Shown piece by piece: positions 21,901 to 31,200 of a stretch of 64,000 nt of DNA. The number at the start of each line of letters is the position of its first letter. Positions within the stretch are counted from its first letter, which is position 1. The notes below the pieces were generated by a model. That model was not told the DNA's origin, made no database searches, and was given only the letters and a program-made list of their open reading frames with translations. Source of the stretch: Streptomyces cinnamoneus (GTDB lineage Bacteria > Actinomycetota > Actinomycetes > Streptomycetales > Streptomycetaceae); the NCBI RefSeq assembly GCF_002939475.1, contig NZ_PKFQ01000001.1:6011001-6075000 (forward strand). The letters are read 5' to 3'. Both the position numbers and the translations under genes were made by a program.

Positions 21901-24900
21901 GTGATGCGGCGCTGGGGTTGCTGGCTGCTGTGGCTGCCGGGGGTGATGCTGCTGGTGTGGTGCGGGGTGAGGCTTCCGCGCCTGGTGGTGTGGTGTTTGT
22001 GTTCCCGGGTCAGGGTTCGCAGTGGGTGGGTATGGCGGCGGGGTTGTTGGATGCTTCGCCGGTGTTCGCTGGGCGGATGGGCGAGTGTGCGGCGGCGTTG
22101 GAGCCGTTTGTGGACTGGTCGTTGCTTGATGTGGTGCGTAGTGGTGATGCGTCGCTGTTGGAGCGGGTGGATGTGGTCCAGCCGGTTCTGTTTGCGGTGA
22201 TGGTGTCGCTGGCTGCGGTGTGGCGCTCTTATGGTGTGGAGCCTGCTGCGGTGGTGGGTCATTCGCAGGGTGAGATTGCTGCTGCGTGTGTGGCGGGTGG
22301 TTTGTCGCTGGGTGATGCGGCGCGTGTGGTGGCGTTGCGCAGTCGTTTGCTGCTGGATCTGGCGGGTGCCGGTGGGATGTTGTCGCTGGCGTTGCCGTTG
22401 GAGGAGGCCGTGCAGCGGCTTGAGCCGTATGGTTCGGCGGTGTCGGTTGCGGCGGTCAACGGTCCGGGCTCGGTCGTGGTCTCGGGTGAGCCGGGGGCGT
22501 TGGAGGCGGTGCGGGCTGGGTGTGAGGCTGATGGTGTGCGGGCGCGTTTGGTGCCGGTGGATTATGCCTCGCATTCGGCTCAGGTTGAGGTGATTGAGGA
22601 GCGTTTGCTGGAGGTTTTGGCGCCGCTTGAGCCGCGTAGTGGGCGGGTGCCGTTCTATTCGGCGGTCACCGGCACGCAGATCGACACCGCGACCCTGGAT
22701 GCGGGCTACTGGTATCGCAATCTTCGTCAGACGGTGGAGTTCGCCCAGGCCACCGAACAGCTCCTGGCTGATGGTCATGATGTGTTCATCGAGACCAGCG
22801 CCCACCCCGTCCTGCTGATGGGCGTGGAGGAAACTGGCGACGCTGTCGAGCGGTCTGTGACCACGATCGGCACGCTGCGTCGTGGTGAGGGTGGCGAGGA
22901 GCGCATGCTTGCCTCACTCGCCGAGGCCTATGTCCGTGGTGTTGAGGTTGACTGGGCAACGGTCTTCGCGGGTACGGGTGCGCGTCGTGTTGATCTGCCG
23001 ACGTATCCCTTCCAGCGCCAGCGCTACTGGCTCGACGCCCCCCAGCCGGCTCACGATCCCGGTACCGTTCAGCCCGCCAACGCCGCAGAAAGCAAGTTCT
23101 GGGAGGCGGTCGAGAACGAGGACCTCGCCGCGGTCGCCGGTACCTTGGCGATCGACAGCGACGAGGCGCGGTCCACGCTGAGCCCGCTCGTGCGCGCCAT
23201 GTCCACCTGGCGCAAGCGCCACCGCGATCAGGAGGTCGCGGACTCGTGGCGGTACGGCGTCACGTGGAAGCCGGTCACGGCGGCACCGGCGGGAGCGCTG
23301 TCGGGTACGTGGCTGGTCGTGACCGCGCCCGGCCACCACGCCGACGAGCTCGTCACCGGAGCCGTCGCGGCACTGCACGAGCAGGGCGTCGACGTCGTCA
23401 GGGCCGAGCTGACGGAGGCCGACCTCGACCGGTCCGTCCTCGCCGAGCGGCTGACCGAGGTGGTCGACGGCTCGGGTGAGGAGATCAGCGGGGTGCTGTC
23501 GATGGTCGCGCTCGCCATCGAGCCTCTCGCGGGGCACCCGACCACTCCGGCCGGGTTCGCCCTGAGCGTCGTACTGGCGCAGGCGCTGAACGACGCGGGC
23601 CTCAAGGCCCCGATGTGGAGCGCGACGCGCGGCGCCGTCGGTGTGAGCCCGACTGACGCCGTCACCAGCCCCGAGCAGGCGCTCCTGTGGGGATTCGGCC
23701 GGGTCGCCGGCCTGGAGTACCCGCAGCAGTGGGCCGGTCTCGTCGACCTGCCCACGACGCTCGACGAGCGGAGCCGGTCGCGTCTGTGCGGCGTGCTGTC
23801 CGGCATGGGGGACGAGGACCAGCTCGCGGTCCGCACCTCCGGGGTGTTCGGCCGGCGACTGGAGCAGGCCCCGCTGGGTGCCGCACCCGCGGTCCGCGAC
23901 TGGCAGCCCTCGGGCACGGTGCTGATCACCGGTGGCACCGGTGCCCTGGGTTCCCACACCGCTCGCTGGCTCGCCCGCGAGGGGGCGGACCACCTGCTGC
24001 TCGTCAGCCGCCGCGGACCGGACGCCCCGGGAGCCGCGGAGCTGGCCGCCGAACTCACCGCGGCAGGCACCCGCGTCACCGTCGTCGCCTGCGACGTCGC
24101 CGACCGGGATGCGCTGCGGCGACTTCTGGACTCGGTGCCGGCCGAGCAGCCGCTGACCGCGGTGATGCACACCGCGGCCGTCCTGGACGACGGGATGGTC
24201 GACGACCTGACCCCCGCGCAGCTCGAACGGGCCCTCCAGGTCAAGGTGGGTGCCGCGGTGCACCTGCACGAGCTCACCCGTGAGATGGACCTGAGCGCCT
24301 TCGTGCTGTTCTCCTCGGTGGCCGGCACGATCGGCGCCTCCGGGCAGGGCAATTACGCCCCGGGCAACGCCTACCTGGACGCCCTCGCGCACCTGCGCAG
24401 GAGCCAGGGCCTGCCGGCCACCTCGGTGGCCTGGGGCGCGTGGGACGGTGAGGGCATGGCCGACGGTTCGTTCGGCGAGCTGCTGAACAGGCACGGGCTG
24501 CCCGCGATGGACCCCGTGCTGACCACGGAGGCGCTGCGGCGGACACTTGAGCACGAGCAGACCTGCGTCATGATCGCGGATGTGGCCTGGGAACGCTTCT
24601 CCGTCGCACTGACCGCGACGCGCCCCAGCCCGTTCATCGGTGACATCCCGGAGGTGCGCCAGCTCCGTGAGTCGGGAGTCGCCCCCGCGAACGACGCCCA
24701 GGACGAACAGCCGGAGCTCGTGCGCCGGCTCGCGGCGGCCCCCGCCGGCCAGCGGCGCGCCCTGCTGCTGGAATCGGTGCGGGCGCAGGCGGCCGCCGTC
24801 CTCGGGTTCACCTCGCAGGACGCCATCCGGGGCGACCGGGCCTTCCGGGAACTCGGGCTGGACTCGGTCACCGCGGTGGAACTGCGCAACCGGATCGGAT

Positions 24901-25244
24901 CGGCCACCGGACTGCGGCTGCCCGCAGGCCTGGTGTTCGACTACCCGAACCCCGCAGCCGTGGCCGACTACCTGTGGCAGGAACTCGACCCGGACGGGGA
25001 CGCGGCGGGCGACGGGTCCGCGACGGCCGCCCTCGACGAGTTCGACAAACTGGAGGCCGTGCTCTCGGACATGTCCCCGGACAGCGCCGTGCGCACCCGG
25101 ATCATGATGCGGATGCAGGCCCTGGTGGCGCAGTGGCGGGAACCCGGGGAGACGGAGCCCGGCACGAGTACGACCGAGGATCTCCAGTCGGCGACGGACG
25201 ACGAGATGTTCGACATCATCAGCAAGAAGTTCGGAATTTCTTGA
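9903..25244 (+). CDS. Type I PKS C: three modules (C1 DH-KR, C2 DH-KR, C3 KR)
   Basis: A trimodular synthase of 5113 residues. The ATG start has AGGTGA 8 nt upstream, and the docking head MENEDRLLQYLQRVTADL begins at once; the frame is open further upstream, but only as an overlap with gene B. C1: KS (34-455, Cys206), AT malonyl (GHSIGE, HAFHS), DH (HRVAGAVVVP, intact), KR, ACP. C2: KS (from about 1766), AT methylmalonyl (GHSQGE, YASHS), DH (HSVMETVLLP, and YGD in place of YGP), KR, ACP. C3: KS (from about 3498), AT methylmalonyl, no DH but a KR-only linker with FWEAVE, KR (LDD, B-type; NYAPGNA keeps the catalytic Tyr and Asn), ACP (GLDSV), docking tail (DDEMFDIISKKFG). Expected outputs are an alkene, a methyl-branched alkene and a methyl-branched hydroxyl. 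The C2 DH may be weak because of its two motif changes. Confidence 0.97.
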   Translation: MENEDRLLQYLQRVTADLDQAHARLREIEDTAQEPIAIVGMGCRYPGGVTSPDELWQLVTAGRDAMSAFPEDRGWDLDALFDPDPDRPGTSYVREGGFVRDVDGFDATFFGISPREALAMDPQQRLSLETAWEALERAGIAPQSLRGSRTGVFVGSSGQDYATLLRESSDDVEGYLMTGNTPSVVSGRTSYTLGLEGPAVTVDTACSSSLVALHLACHALRQGECTMALAGGVSVMAIPSVFVEFSRQRGLAADGRCKSFAAAADGTGWAEGVGMLALERLSDAERNGHRVLAVIRGSAVNQDGASNGLTAPNGPSQQRVIRQALENARLSAADVDAVEAHGTGTTLGDPIEAQALLETYGQDRPQDRPLLLGSVKSNFGHAQAAAGVAGVIKMVMAMRHGVLPKTLHVDEPSPHVDWASGAVELLTDAVEWPETGEPRRAGVSSFGVSGTNAHVILEQAPTPAEEETATTRTGDAGAVPWTFSARSQEALRGQAARLAAHLDATPDAHLADIGFSLATTRPAFEHRAAVVAADREAMAAGLAALADGSSAAGVVEGVAGSGKLAVLFTGQGAQRLGMGRELYGRYPVFAEAFDAVCAELDRYLERPLREVVFGEDAELLDRTGFTQPALFAVEVALFRLVESWGVTPDFVAGHSIGELTAAHVAGVLSLADAATLVAARARLMQALPSGGAMVSVTASEETVLAALDGVPSVSVAAVNGPSSVVMSGDAEAVTRVAATLAASGVKTKQLRVSHAFHSPHMNAMLDDFRRFAGILTYNAPRIPVVSNVTGAVATAEELCAPEYWVRHVREAVRFADGIAALEARGVTRFLELGPDGTLSAMARECVSEDALLVPALRRDRPEDETLFTAVSRLHLHGVTVDWDTAFAGTGARIVELPTYAFQRTRYWPTPSLTRTGDVSAAGLSRAEHPLLGAAVGLADGDGYLFTGRLGVDTHPWLTEHRVAGAVVVPGTAILELAVRAADQVGCERVDELTLEAPLVLPERGAVQLQISVGAADGSGRCPFDLYSRRATDAADGPWTHHAGGTLAPRGETPAVDFENWPPADAVEADISDVYERLAANGTVYGPLFQGLERVWVSGEDVFAEVALPESAEADAQLFGLHPALLDAALHPVGLGGGRLVQDTGQARLPFAWSGVSLYATGATSLRVRLRPVGTDVLEIAAADASGALVASVQSLTLRPLASADLTDGQRDSLFGVEWQSLVLAGGGAQGLVVESVASLADVSGAGGVPDVVVVPCVGAACGDVALGVRGAAERALGLVQGWLADERFVSSRLVLVTRGAVAVGGEGVADLAHAAVWGLVRSAQSENPGRFVLVDADGDLPADLLGAVVASGESQVAVRAGAVRVPRLVRAVVPAGEQEPASWGGTVLITGGTGALGAVVARHLVAAGGVERLVLTSRRGPDAPGAVELRDELVALGAAEVTIAACDVADRDDLAGLLSRIDSPLSAVVHTAGVLDDGVVESLTAERLDTVLRPKVDAALNLHELTRDLDLSAFVLFSSAAGLFGAAGQGNYAAANAFLDALALQRRAEGLPAQSLAWGLWAQDGGMTGGLSEADVSRMTRAGLRPLSEAEGLALLDAARAADDAVLAPIHLDAAALGGGPEMPAVLRSLVRTPVRRAAQARRRSDSSGADAERLVERLLESSAAERDRILVDLVRTRAAAVLGHSGADAVPARLGFLDAGFDSLTAVELRNALGAATGLRLPPTLLFDYPTPLALAQHLRDELVGEAPVALVPSRSVTTGTDDDLIAIVGMSCRYPGGVTSPEELWQLLAAGGDGISEFPTDRGWRIEFDEDPDRVGTSYVREGGFLHDATEFDAGFFGISPREALAMDPQQRLLLETSWEALERAGIDPLSVRGSRTGVFAGVMYHDYGARLHAVPEGLEGFLGNGSASSVVSGRVAYTLGLEGPAVTVDTACSSSLVTLHLACQALRQGECSMALAGGVTVMSTPGVFVEFSRQRGLAADGRCKSFSDSADGTGWAEGVGVLLLERLSDARRNGHEVLAVVRGSAVNQDGASSGLTAPNGPSQQRVIRQALESAGLAPEQVDAVEAHGTGTTLGDPIEAQALLATYGQGRAEGRPLWLGSVKSNLGHTQAAAGVAGVIKMVMAMRHGVLPRTLHVDEPSSKVDWTAGAVELLTDAVQWPETGGPRRAGVSSFGVSGTNAHVILEGVVAPAQPAAESDADADAGSGAVVPWVVSARSAEALRAQAGQLASFVGSRPGLRLVDAGHSLVSGRAGLEHRAVVLGAGHEELVTAIAEGQAEQAAEVVRGVAGSPGGVVFVFPGQGSQWVGMAAGLLDASPVFAGRMGECAAALEPFVDWSLLDVVRSGDASLLERVDVVQPVLFAVMVSLAAVWRSYGVEPAAVVGHSQGEIAAACVAGGLSLGDAARVVALRSRLLLDLAGAGGMLSLALPLEEAVQRLEPYGSAVSVAAVNGPGSVVVSGEPAALEAVRAQCEVDGVRARMVPVDYASHSAQVEVIEERLLEVLAPLEPRSGQVPFYSAVTGTQVDTAMLDAGYWYRNLRQTVEFAKATEQLLADGHDVFIETSAHPVLLMGVEETADAVERSVTTIGTLRRGEGGQERMLASLAEAYVHGVEVDWATVFTGTGARRVDLPTYPFQRQRYWLDAMQGVGDVGSAGLNPADHPLLGAAVGLADADTFLFTGRLSLQSHPWLADHSVMETVLLPGTAFVELAVRAGDEIGGARVDELTLEAPLTLPDQGWVRLQLVVGAADESGRRSLTVHSCVEDTTTEGDRVWTRHASGVLAVDERLAAFDLTAWPPTGAEEIPVGDAYERFAEAGYVYGDVFQGLKRVWRRGEEIYAELALPEHATSEAGRFGLHPALLDSALHAFAVERSGESRLPFEWRGVSLHASGASALRVRIAPATDGTVSLSVADSTGAPVASVDSLSLRPVTSEQLESAKRSSNDPLFQVEWQSLALAAGGAHGLAVEQVASLADVSGAGGVPDVVVVPCVGAACGDVASAVRGAAERALGLVQGWLADERFVSSRLVLVTRGAVAVGGEGVADLAHAAVWGLVRSAQSENPGRFVLVDADGDLPADLLESVLATDEPQVAVRAGVVRVPRLVRAVVPAGEQEPASWGGTVLITGGTGALGAVVARHLVAAGGVERLVLTSRRGPDAPGAVELRDELVALGAAEVTIAACDVADRDDLAGLLSRIEPPLSAVVHTAGVLDDGVVESLTAERLDTVLRPKVDAALNLHELTRDLDLSAFVLFSSAAGLFGAAGQGNYAAANAFLDALALQRRAEGLPAQSLAWGLWAESSSGMTGHLDDEALKRMTRTGLSPLSVDQGLALFDTACATDEALVAPVRLDTSALRAQAGTVGLPAVLRGLVRTPVRRAAGNTAEADGSLRQRLASLSAGERDRILLDLVRTNAASVLGHASEAGIEPTRAFREVGFDSLTAVELRNRLGTATGLRLPATMVFDHPTPEVLASFLLSELLDSAQESGAVEPTAVPATDDDLIAIVGMGCRFPGGVTSPEELWQLVAAGGDAIAAFPTDRGWVLDGLHDPDGQRSGTSTTLEGGFLYDAADFDAEFFGISPREALAMDPQQRLLLETSWEAFERAGIDPQSVRGSRTGVFAGVMYHDYGARLTSVPDGVEGYVGNGSAGSVATGRVAYTLGLEGPAVTVDTACSSSLVALHLAAQSLRQGECSMALVGGVTVLSTPDVFVEFSRQRGLSGDGRCKAFAGAADGTGWAEGVGMLLVERLSDARRNGHPVLAVVRGSAVNQDGASNGLTAPNGPSQQRVIRQALANARLSAADVDAVEAHGTGTTLGDPIEAQALLATYGKERPEDRPLWLGSVKSNIGHTQAAAGVAGIIKMVMAMRHGVLPKTLHVDEPSPHVDWSAGAVELLTEQKAWPETGGPRRAGVSSFGVSGTNAHVILEGVVAPAQTAAESDADADAGSGAVVPWVLSGRTEEALRAQAGQLASFVGSAPGLGLGDVGWSLAVSRSVFRHRSVVLAESGDAALGLLAAVAAGGDAAGVVRGEASAPGGVVFVFPGQGSQWVGMAAGLLDASPVFAGRMGECAAALEPFVDWSLLDVVRSGDASLLERVDVVQPVLFAVMVSLAAVWRSYGVEPAAVVGHSQGEIAAACVAGGLSLGDAARVVALRSRLLLDLAGAGGMLSLALPLEEAVQRLEPYGSAVSVAAVNGPGSVVVSGEPGALEAVRAGCEADGVRARLVPVDYASHSAQVEVIEERLLEVLAPLEPRSGRVPFYSAVTGTQIDTATLDAGYWYRNLRQTVEFAQATEQLLADGHDVFIETSAHPVLLMGVEETGDAVERSVTTIGTLRRGEGGEERMLASLAEAYVRGVEVDWATVFAGTGARRVDLPTYPFQRQRYWLDAPQPAHDPGTVQPANAAESKFWEAVENEDLAAVAGTLAIDSDEARSTLSPLVRAMSTWRKRHRDQEVADSWRYGVTWKPVTAAPAGALSGTWLVVTAPGHHADELVTGAVAALHEQGVDVVRAELTEADLDRSVLAERLTEVVDGSGEEISGVLSMVALAIEPLAGHPTTPAGFALSVVLAQALNDAGLKAPMWSATRGAVGVSPTDAVTSPEQALLWGFGRVAGLEYPQQWAGLVDLPTTLDERSRSRLCGVLSGMGDEDQLAVRTSGVFGRRLEQAPLGAAPAVRDWQPSGTVLITGGTGALGSHTARWLAREGADHLLLVSRRGPDAPGAAELAAELTAAGTRVTVVACDVADRDALRRLLDSVPAEQPLTAVMHTAAVLDDGMVDDLTPAQLERALQVKVGAAVHLHELTREMDLSAFVLFSSVAGTIGASGQGNYAPGNAYLDALAHLRRSQGLPATSVAWGAWDGEGMADGSFGELLNRHGLPAMDPVLTTEALRRTLEHEQTCVMIADVAWERFSVALTATRPSPFIGDIPEVRQLRESGVAPANDAQDEQPELVRRLAAAPAGQRRALLLESVRAQAAAVLGFTSQDAIRGDRAFRELGLDSVTAVELRNRIGSATGLRLPAGLVFDYPNPAAVADYLWQELDPDGDAAGDGSATAALDEFDKLEAVLSDMSPDSAVRTRIMMRMQALVAQWREPGETEPGTSTTEDLQSATDDEMFDIISKKFGIS
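13525..14715 (+). repeat. Post-DH linker plus KR DNA repeat, copy in module C1
   Basis: The same DNA recurs at about 18745-19760 (C2), 28910-30115 (D1) and 34080-35275 (D2). It is rich in GTT, GGT, TTG and GCT codons: the line 13561-13620 counts 36 of 60 GC, against 50 of 60 for 13261-13320 just upstream. Confidence 0.85.
15972..17820 (+). repeat. KS 3' end plus methylmalonyl-AT DNA repeat, copy in module C2
   Basis: Counterpart of 4108-5950. It includes the runs coding GHSQGE and YASHS, with silent changes only here and there. Confidence 0.88.
21985..23030 (+). repeat. Methylmalonyl-AT DNA repeat, copy in module C3
   Basis: Matches the AT part of the B and C2 copies from the GGTGGTGTGGTG run onward. 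It has more differences in the second half (around 22495-22560 and 22640-22720). Upstream of about 21985 the KS-AT linker is unrelated. Confidence 0.82.
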
Positions 25245-25287
25245 CAACACCGTTCGCCTCTCGCGTGACGTGTCGAGTTCCAAGTAC

Positions 25288-25291
25288 GGAG
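25288..25291 (+). promoter_or_regulatory. Ribosome binding site fixing the PKS D start
   Basis: GGAG with an 8-nt spacer to the ATG at 25300. A GTG at 25270 is in frame, but the docking head (NEDKLRYFLKRVTADL) begins right after the ATG, as in proteins B and C, so the ATG is preferred. Confidence 0.7.
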
Positions 25292-25299
25292 ATTTTTTG

Positions 25300-28200
25300 A
25301 TGGGGAATGAAGACAAGCTTCGCTATTTCCTCAAGCGAGTGACGGCTGACCTGGAGAAGGCGCACGAGCGCCTGCGCGTCATGGACGCCAGGGACCAGGA
25401 GCCGATCGCGATCGTGGGGATGAGCTGCCGGTTCCCCGGCGGGGTGAGCACACCCGAGGAGCTGTGGCAACTGCTTGCCACGGGCGGTGACGGAATTTCC
25501 GACTTCCCGGCGGACCGTGGATGGGACCTGGACACGCTGTTCGACCCGGACCCGGACCGCCCCGGCACCAGCTATGTACGGAAGGGCGGGTTCCTTTCCG
25601 CGCCCGCCGGATTCGACGCGGAATTCTTCGGCATATCCCCGCGTGAGGCCGTGGCGATGGACCCCCAGCAGCGCATGCTGCTGGAGACCTCCTGGGAGGC
25701 GCTGGAGCGGGCGGGCATCGACCCGACGTCCCTGCGCGGCGGCAAGGTCGGCGTCTTCGCCGGAACCAACGGCCAGGACTACGCCGCCCGGCTGGAACGC
25801 TCGTCCGACGAGGTCGAGGGCTACCTGATGACCGGTGGCGCGGCCAGCGTCCTGTCGGGCCGGGTCTCGTACACCCTCGGCCTGGAGGGCCCGGCCGTCA
25901 CGATCGACACGGCCTGCTCGTCGTCGCTCGTCGCGCTGCACCTCGCGGCACAGTCGCTGCGCCAGGGCGAGTGCACCATGGCACTCGCCGGCGGCGTCAC
26001 CGTGATGGGCACGCCCAGCGTCTTCCTGGAGTTCAGCCGCCAGCGCGGGCTGGCGGCCGACGGCCGCTGCAAGTCCTTCGCGGACGCCGCCGACGGAACC
26101 GGCATGGCCGAGGGCGCCGGCGTGCTCCTGCTGGAACGCCTTTCGGACGCCCAGCGGCACGGTCACCCCGTGCTGGCCGTCCTCCGTGGCTCGGCGGTCA
26201 ACCAGGACGGCGCGTCCAACGGTCTGACCGCGCCCAACGGTCCCGCCCAGCGGCAGGTCATCGAGCAGGCGCTGGCGAACGCACGCCTGTCACCCGAGCA
26301 GGTCGACGCCGTGGAGGCCCACGGCACCGCGACCACGCTGGGTGACCCGATCGAGGCGCACGCGTTGCTGGCGACGTACGGCCAGGGCCGCGCGGAGGAC
26401 CGGCCGCTGTGGCTGGGGTCGGTGAAGTCGAACCTGGGTCACACGCAGGCTGCCGCCGGTGTCGCGGGTGTCATCAAGATGGTGATGGCCATGCGGCACG
26501 GCGTGTTGCCGCAGACCCTGCACGTCGACCAGCCGTCCACCAAGGTGGACTGGTCGGCGGGCGCCGTGCGGCTGCTCACCGAGCAGCAGGCCTGGCCGGT
26601 GACCGGAGAGGCCCGCCGGGCCGGCGTGTCCGCGTTCGGCGTGAGCGGTACGAACGCGCACGTCATCCTTGAGCAGGCTCCCGCGGCCGAGGAGACGGAC
26701 GAGCCCACTCCGTACGCCGGACCGGCGGTGCCGTGGGTGCTGTCGGCACGGAACGCCGAGGCGCTGCGGGAACAGGCCGCCCGCCTGGCACCGCTGGCAG
26801 CGACCGCTTCCCCGCTCGACGTCGGATACTCCCTCGCGACCACCCGAGCCGCGCTGGAGCACCGCGCGGCAGTCGTGGCCCCCGACCGTGAGGGGATCGC
26901 CGCGGGTCTCGCGGCGCTCGCCGCCGGCAGGCCCGCGGCCGGAGTGGTCGAGGGCGTGGCGGGCTCGGGCAAGCTGGCGGTGCTGTTCACCGGCCAGGGC
27001 GCCCAGCGCCTGGGCATGGGCCGCGAACTCATCGAGAGCTTCCCGGCGTACGCCGAAGCCTTCGACGCGGTCTGCGCGGAACTGGACCAGTATCTCGACC
27101 GGCCGCTGCGCGAGGTGGTGTTCGGCGAGGACGCGGAGTCGCTGGACCGTACGGGCTTCACGCAGCCCGCACTGTTCGCCGTCGAGACCGCGTTGTTCCG
27201 CCTCGCCGAGTCGTGGGGGATCACGCCGGACTGCCTCGCCGGTCATTCGATCGGTGAACTGACGGCGGCGCACGTGGCCGGCGTGCTGTCCCTCGCCGAC
27301 GCCGCGAAGCTGGTCGCGGCGCGTGCCTTGCTGATGCAGGCGCTGCCGGCGGGTGGTGTCATGGTGTCCGTGGCCGCGCCGGAGGCGGACGTACGGGCGG
27401 CGACCGACGACACCCACGGCGTATGGGTGGCCGCGGTCAACGGCCCCGAGTCCGTGGTCATCTCCGGTGACGCGGACGCCGTGACCCGGGTCGCGGAGAG
27501 CTTCTCGTCGGCGGGGGTGAAGACCAAGCGTCTGCGGGTGAGCCATGCGTTCCACTCGGGTCACATGGACGGGATGCTGGAGAACTTCCGCAAGGTCGCG
27601 GCGACCCTCACCTACAACGCGCCGCGCATTCCGGTCGTGTCCAATGTGACGGGCGGCCTGGCGACGGCGGAGGAGTTGTGTGCGCCGGAGTACTGGGTGC
27701 GTCATGTGCGGGAGGCTGTCCGTTTCGCGGACGGCATCGCCGCTCTGAGCGCTCAGGGTGTGACGCGGTTCCTGGAGCTGGGTCCGGACGGGACCCTGTC
27801 CGCCATGGCACGTGAGTGCCTGCCGGACCCGGCAGCCGTTCTCATGCCGGCCCTGCGTCGTGACAGGCCGGAAGCGGAGTCGCTGCTGTCCGTGCTCGCC
27901 ACGCTGCACGTTCACGGCGTGGACGTCGACTGGCGCGCGTTCTACGAGGGGAGTGGTGCACGTCGCGTCGACCTTCCCACGTACGCCTTCCAGCACCAGC
28001 ACTACTGGCCGAAGGACCCCGTCCCCTCGACCGGAGACGTCACCGCGGCGGGCCTCAACGCGACGGACCACCCGCTGCTCGGCGCGGCCATGTCCCTCGC
28101 CGACGACGACGGCCTGCTGCTCACCGGACTGCTGTCCCTGCGGACGCACCCCTGGATAGCCGACCACGCCGTGATGGGTGCCCCGCTGCTGCCCGGCACG

Positions 28201-31200
28201 GCCTTCGTGGAACTCGCCCTCCAGGCCGCCGACCAGGTCGGCTGTGACCGGGTCGAGGAACTCACGCTGGAAGCCCCCCTCGTGCTCCCCGAGCACGGCT
28301 CGGTGCAGCTGCAGATCCACGTGAGCACCGCTGACGACAGCGGTCGCTGCGCGTTCACTCTCTACTCCCGTCCCGCCGGGGCCGGGACCGACGAGCCCTG
28401 GACCCGGCACGCCGGCGGCTCCCTCGCCAACGGCGCCGTCGCGGGCCCCGCGGCGGAGCTCACGGTGTGGCCCCCGGCGGGAGCCGAGCCGGTCGCGCTC
28501 GACGGCCTCTACGACGGCTTCGCCGAGGCCGGTCTGGCCTACGGCCCCGCTTTCCAGGGCCTGCGCGCTGCGTGGCGCCGCGGTGAGGAGACGTACGCCG
28601 AGGTCGCGCTGCCGGAGCAGATCGCCTCCGAGGCGACCCGCTTCGGTCTGCACCCGGCCCTGCTGGACGCCGCTCTGCACGCACTCGGCCTCAGCGCCCT
28701 GGCCGAGTCCGGCCAGGCCCGCATGCCGTTCGCCTGGGGTGGCGTGTCGCTGCACGCGATCGGCGCCTCCGTCCTTCGCGTCCGCCTCGCCCCTGCCGGT
28801 ACGGACACCGTTTCGCTGACGGTCGCGGACGGCACCGGGGCCCCGGTCGCCACTGTGGACTCCTTGACTCTGCGGTTGATCACCCGAGAGCAGCTCGCTC
28901 ATGGGCAGCGGGATTCGTTGTTCGGGGTGGAGTGGCAGTCGTTGGTGTTGGCTGGTGGTGGGGCTCAGGGGTTGGTTGTTGAGTCTGTTGCGTCGCTGGC
29001 TGATGTTTCGGGTGCTGGTGGCGTGCCGGATGTTGTGGTGGTGCCGTGTGTGGGTGCTGCTTGTGGTGATGTGGCGTTGGGTGTGCGTGAGGCGTCGGGT
29101 CGGGTTCTGGGGTTGGTCCAGGGCTGGCTGGCGGATGAGCGCTTTGCTTCGTCGCGGTTGGTGTTGGTGACGCGTGGTGCTGTCGCTGTTGGTGGCGAGG
29201 GTGTTGCGGATCTGGCGCATGCTGCGGTGTGGGGTTTGGTGCGTTCGGCGCAGTCGGAGAACCCGGGCCGTTTCGTCCTGGTGGACGCTGATGAGGAGCT
29301 GCCCGCTGATCTGCTGGGGGCGGTGGTTGCTTCTGGCGAGCCGCAGGTTGCGGTGCGTGCCGGTGCGGTGCGTGTGCCGCGTCTGGTGCGGGCCGTGGTT
29401 CCTGCTGGTGAGCAGGAGCCTGCTTCCTGGGGTGGCACGGTTTTGATCACTGGTGGTACGGGTGCTTTGGGTGCTGTGGTGGCCCGGCACTTGGTGGCTG
29501 CTGGTGGTGTGGAGCGTCTGGTGCTGACGAGCCGGCGTGGTCCGGACGCCCCCGGTGCGGTGGAGCTGCGCGACGAACTGGTCGCCCTGGGTGCTGCTGA
29601 GGTGACGATCGCTGCGTGCGATGTCGCTGACCGTGACGACCTGGCCGGTCTCCTGAGCCGGATCGAGCCGCCGCTGTCCGCCGTCGTGCACACGGCCGGC
29701 GTCCTCGACGACGGTGTCGTCGAGTCCCTGACCGCCGAGCGCCTGGACACCGTCCTGCGTCCCAAGGTCGATGCCGCGCTGAACCTGCACGAGCTGACCC
29801 GCGACCTCGACCTGTCGGCGTTCGTGCTGTTCTCGTCGGCTGCTGGTTTGTTCGGTGCGGCTGGTCAGGGCAACTACGCTGCGGCGAACGCGTTCCTGGA
29901 CGCTCTCGCTCTCCAGCGTCGCGCTGGCGGTTTGCCTGCGCAGTCTCTTGCCTGGGGCCTGTGGGCGCAGGACGGTGGTATGACGGGTGGGCTGTCCGAG
30001 GCGGATGTATCGCGGATGACGCGTGCGGGTCTGCGGCCGTTGTCGGAGGCCGAGGGGCTCGCGTTGCTGGACGCTGCTCGTGCGGTGGACGACGCGGTGC
30101 TCGCCCCCATCCACCTCAACACCTCTGTGCTGGCGGGTCAGCCGGAACTGCCGGTGGTGCTTCGTGGTCTGGTGCGTGCGCCTGCGGCCCGTCGTGTCGC
30201 CGATGCCGGTCGTGGTCAGGAGTCGGGCCTCAAGGAGCGCCTGCTGGCCACGCCCGAGGCGGACCGCGAACGCGTCCTGCTCGACCTCGTCCGTACCCAT
30301 GTGGCGGCCGTACTGGGACACGGTTCACCCGACGCGGTCCAGCCCCTGCGTGCGTTCAAGGAAGTCGGTTTCGACTCGCTGACAGCCGTGGAGCTGCGCA
30401 ACCGCCTGAACGCGGACAGCGGCCTCCGGTTGCCGTCCACTCTGGTCTTCGACCACCCCACGCCGTCCGCCATCGCTGAACTACTCCGGGCCGAACTGCT
30501 CGGTGACGACCTCGCCTCGGCCATGCCGGCGCCGGTCTCCTCCTCCGTGGCCGTCGACGACGACCCGATCGTGATCGTCGGCATGAGCTGCCGCTATCCG
30601 GGCGGGGTCAACTCGCCGGAGGACCTGTGGGAGCTGGTGGCCTCCGGCGGTGACGGTGTCTCCCCGTTCCCGACCGACCGCGGCTGGGAGCTGGACGGCT
30701 TCTTCGACTCCGACCCGGGCCGCTCGGGCACGAGCTATGCGCGCGAGGGCGGCTTCCTCCACGACGCGGCCGAGTTCGACGCGGGCTTCTTCGGTATCTC
30801 GCCGCGTGAGGCCCTCGCCATGGACCCGCAGCAGCGTCTGCTGCTGGAGACCTCCTGGGAAGCGCTGGAGCGGGCGGGCATCGACCCGACGTCCCTGCGA
30901 GGCAGCCGCACCGGCGTCTTCACCGGCGTGATGTACCACGACTACGGATCCCGGCTCCAGGAGATCCCGGAAGGCCTGGAGGGGTACCTCGGCAACGGCA
31001 GCGCGGGCAGCGTCGCCACGGGCCGGATCTCGTACTCGCTGGGCCTGGAAGGGCCTGCGGTCACCGTGGACACGGCGTGCTCGTCGTCCCTCGTGGCCCT
31101 CCACTGGGCGGCTCAGTCGCTGCGCCAGGGCGAGTGCACCATGGCCCTCGTCGGCGGTGTCACGGTGCTTTCGACCCCCGGCATCTTCGTGGAGTTCAGC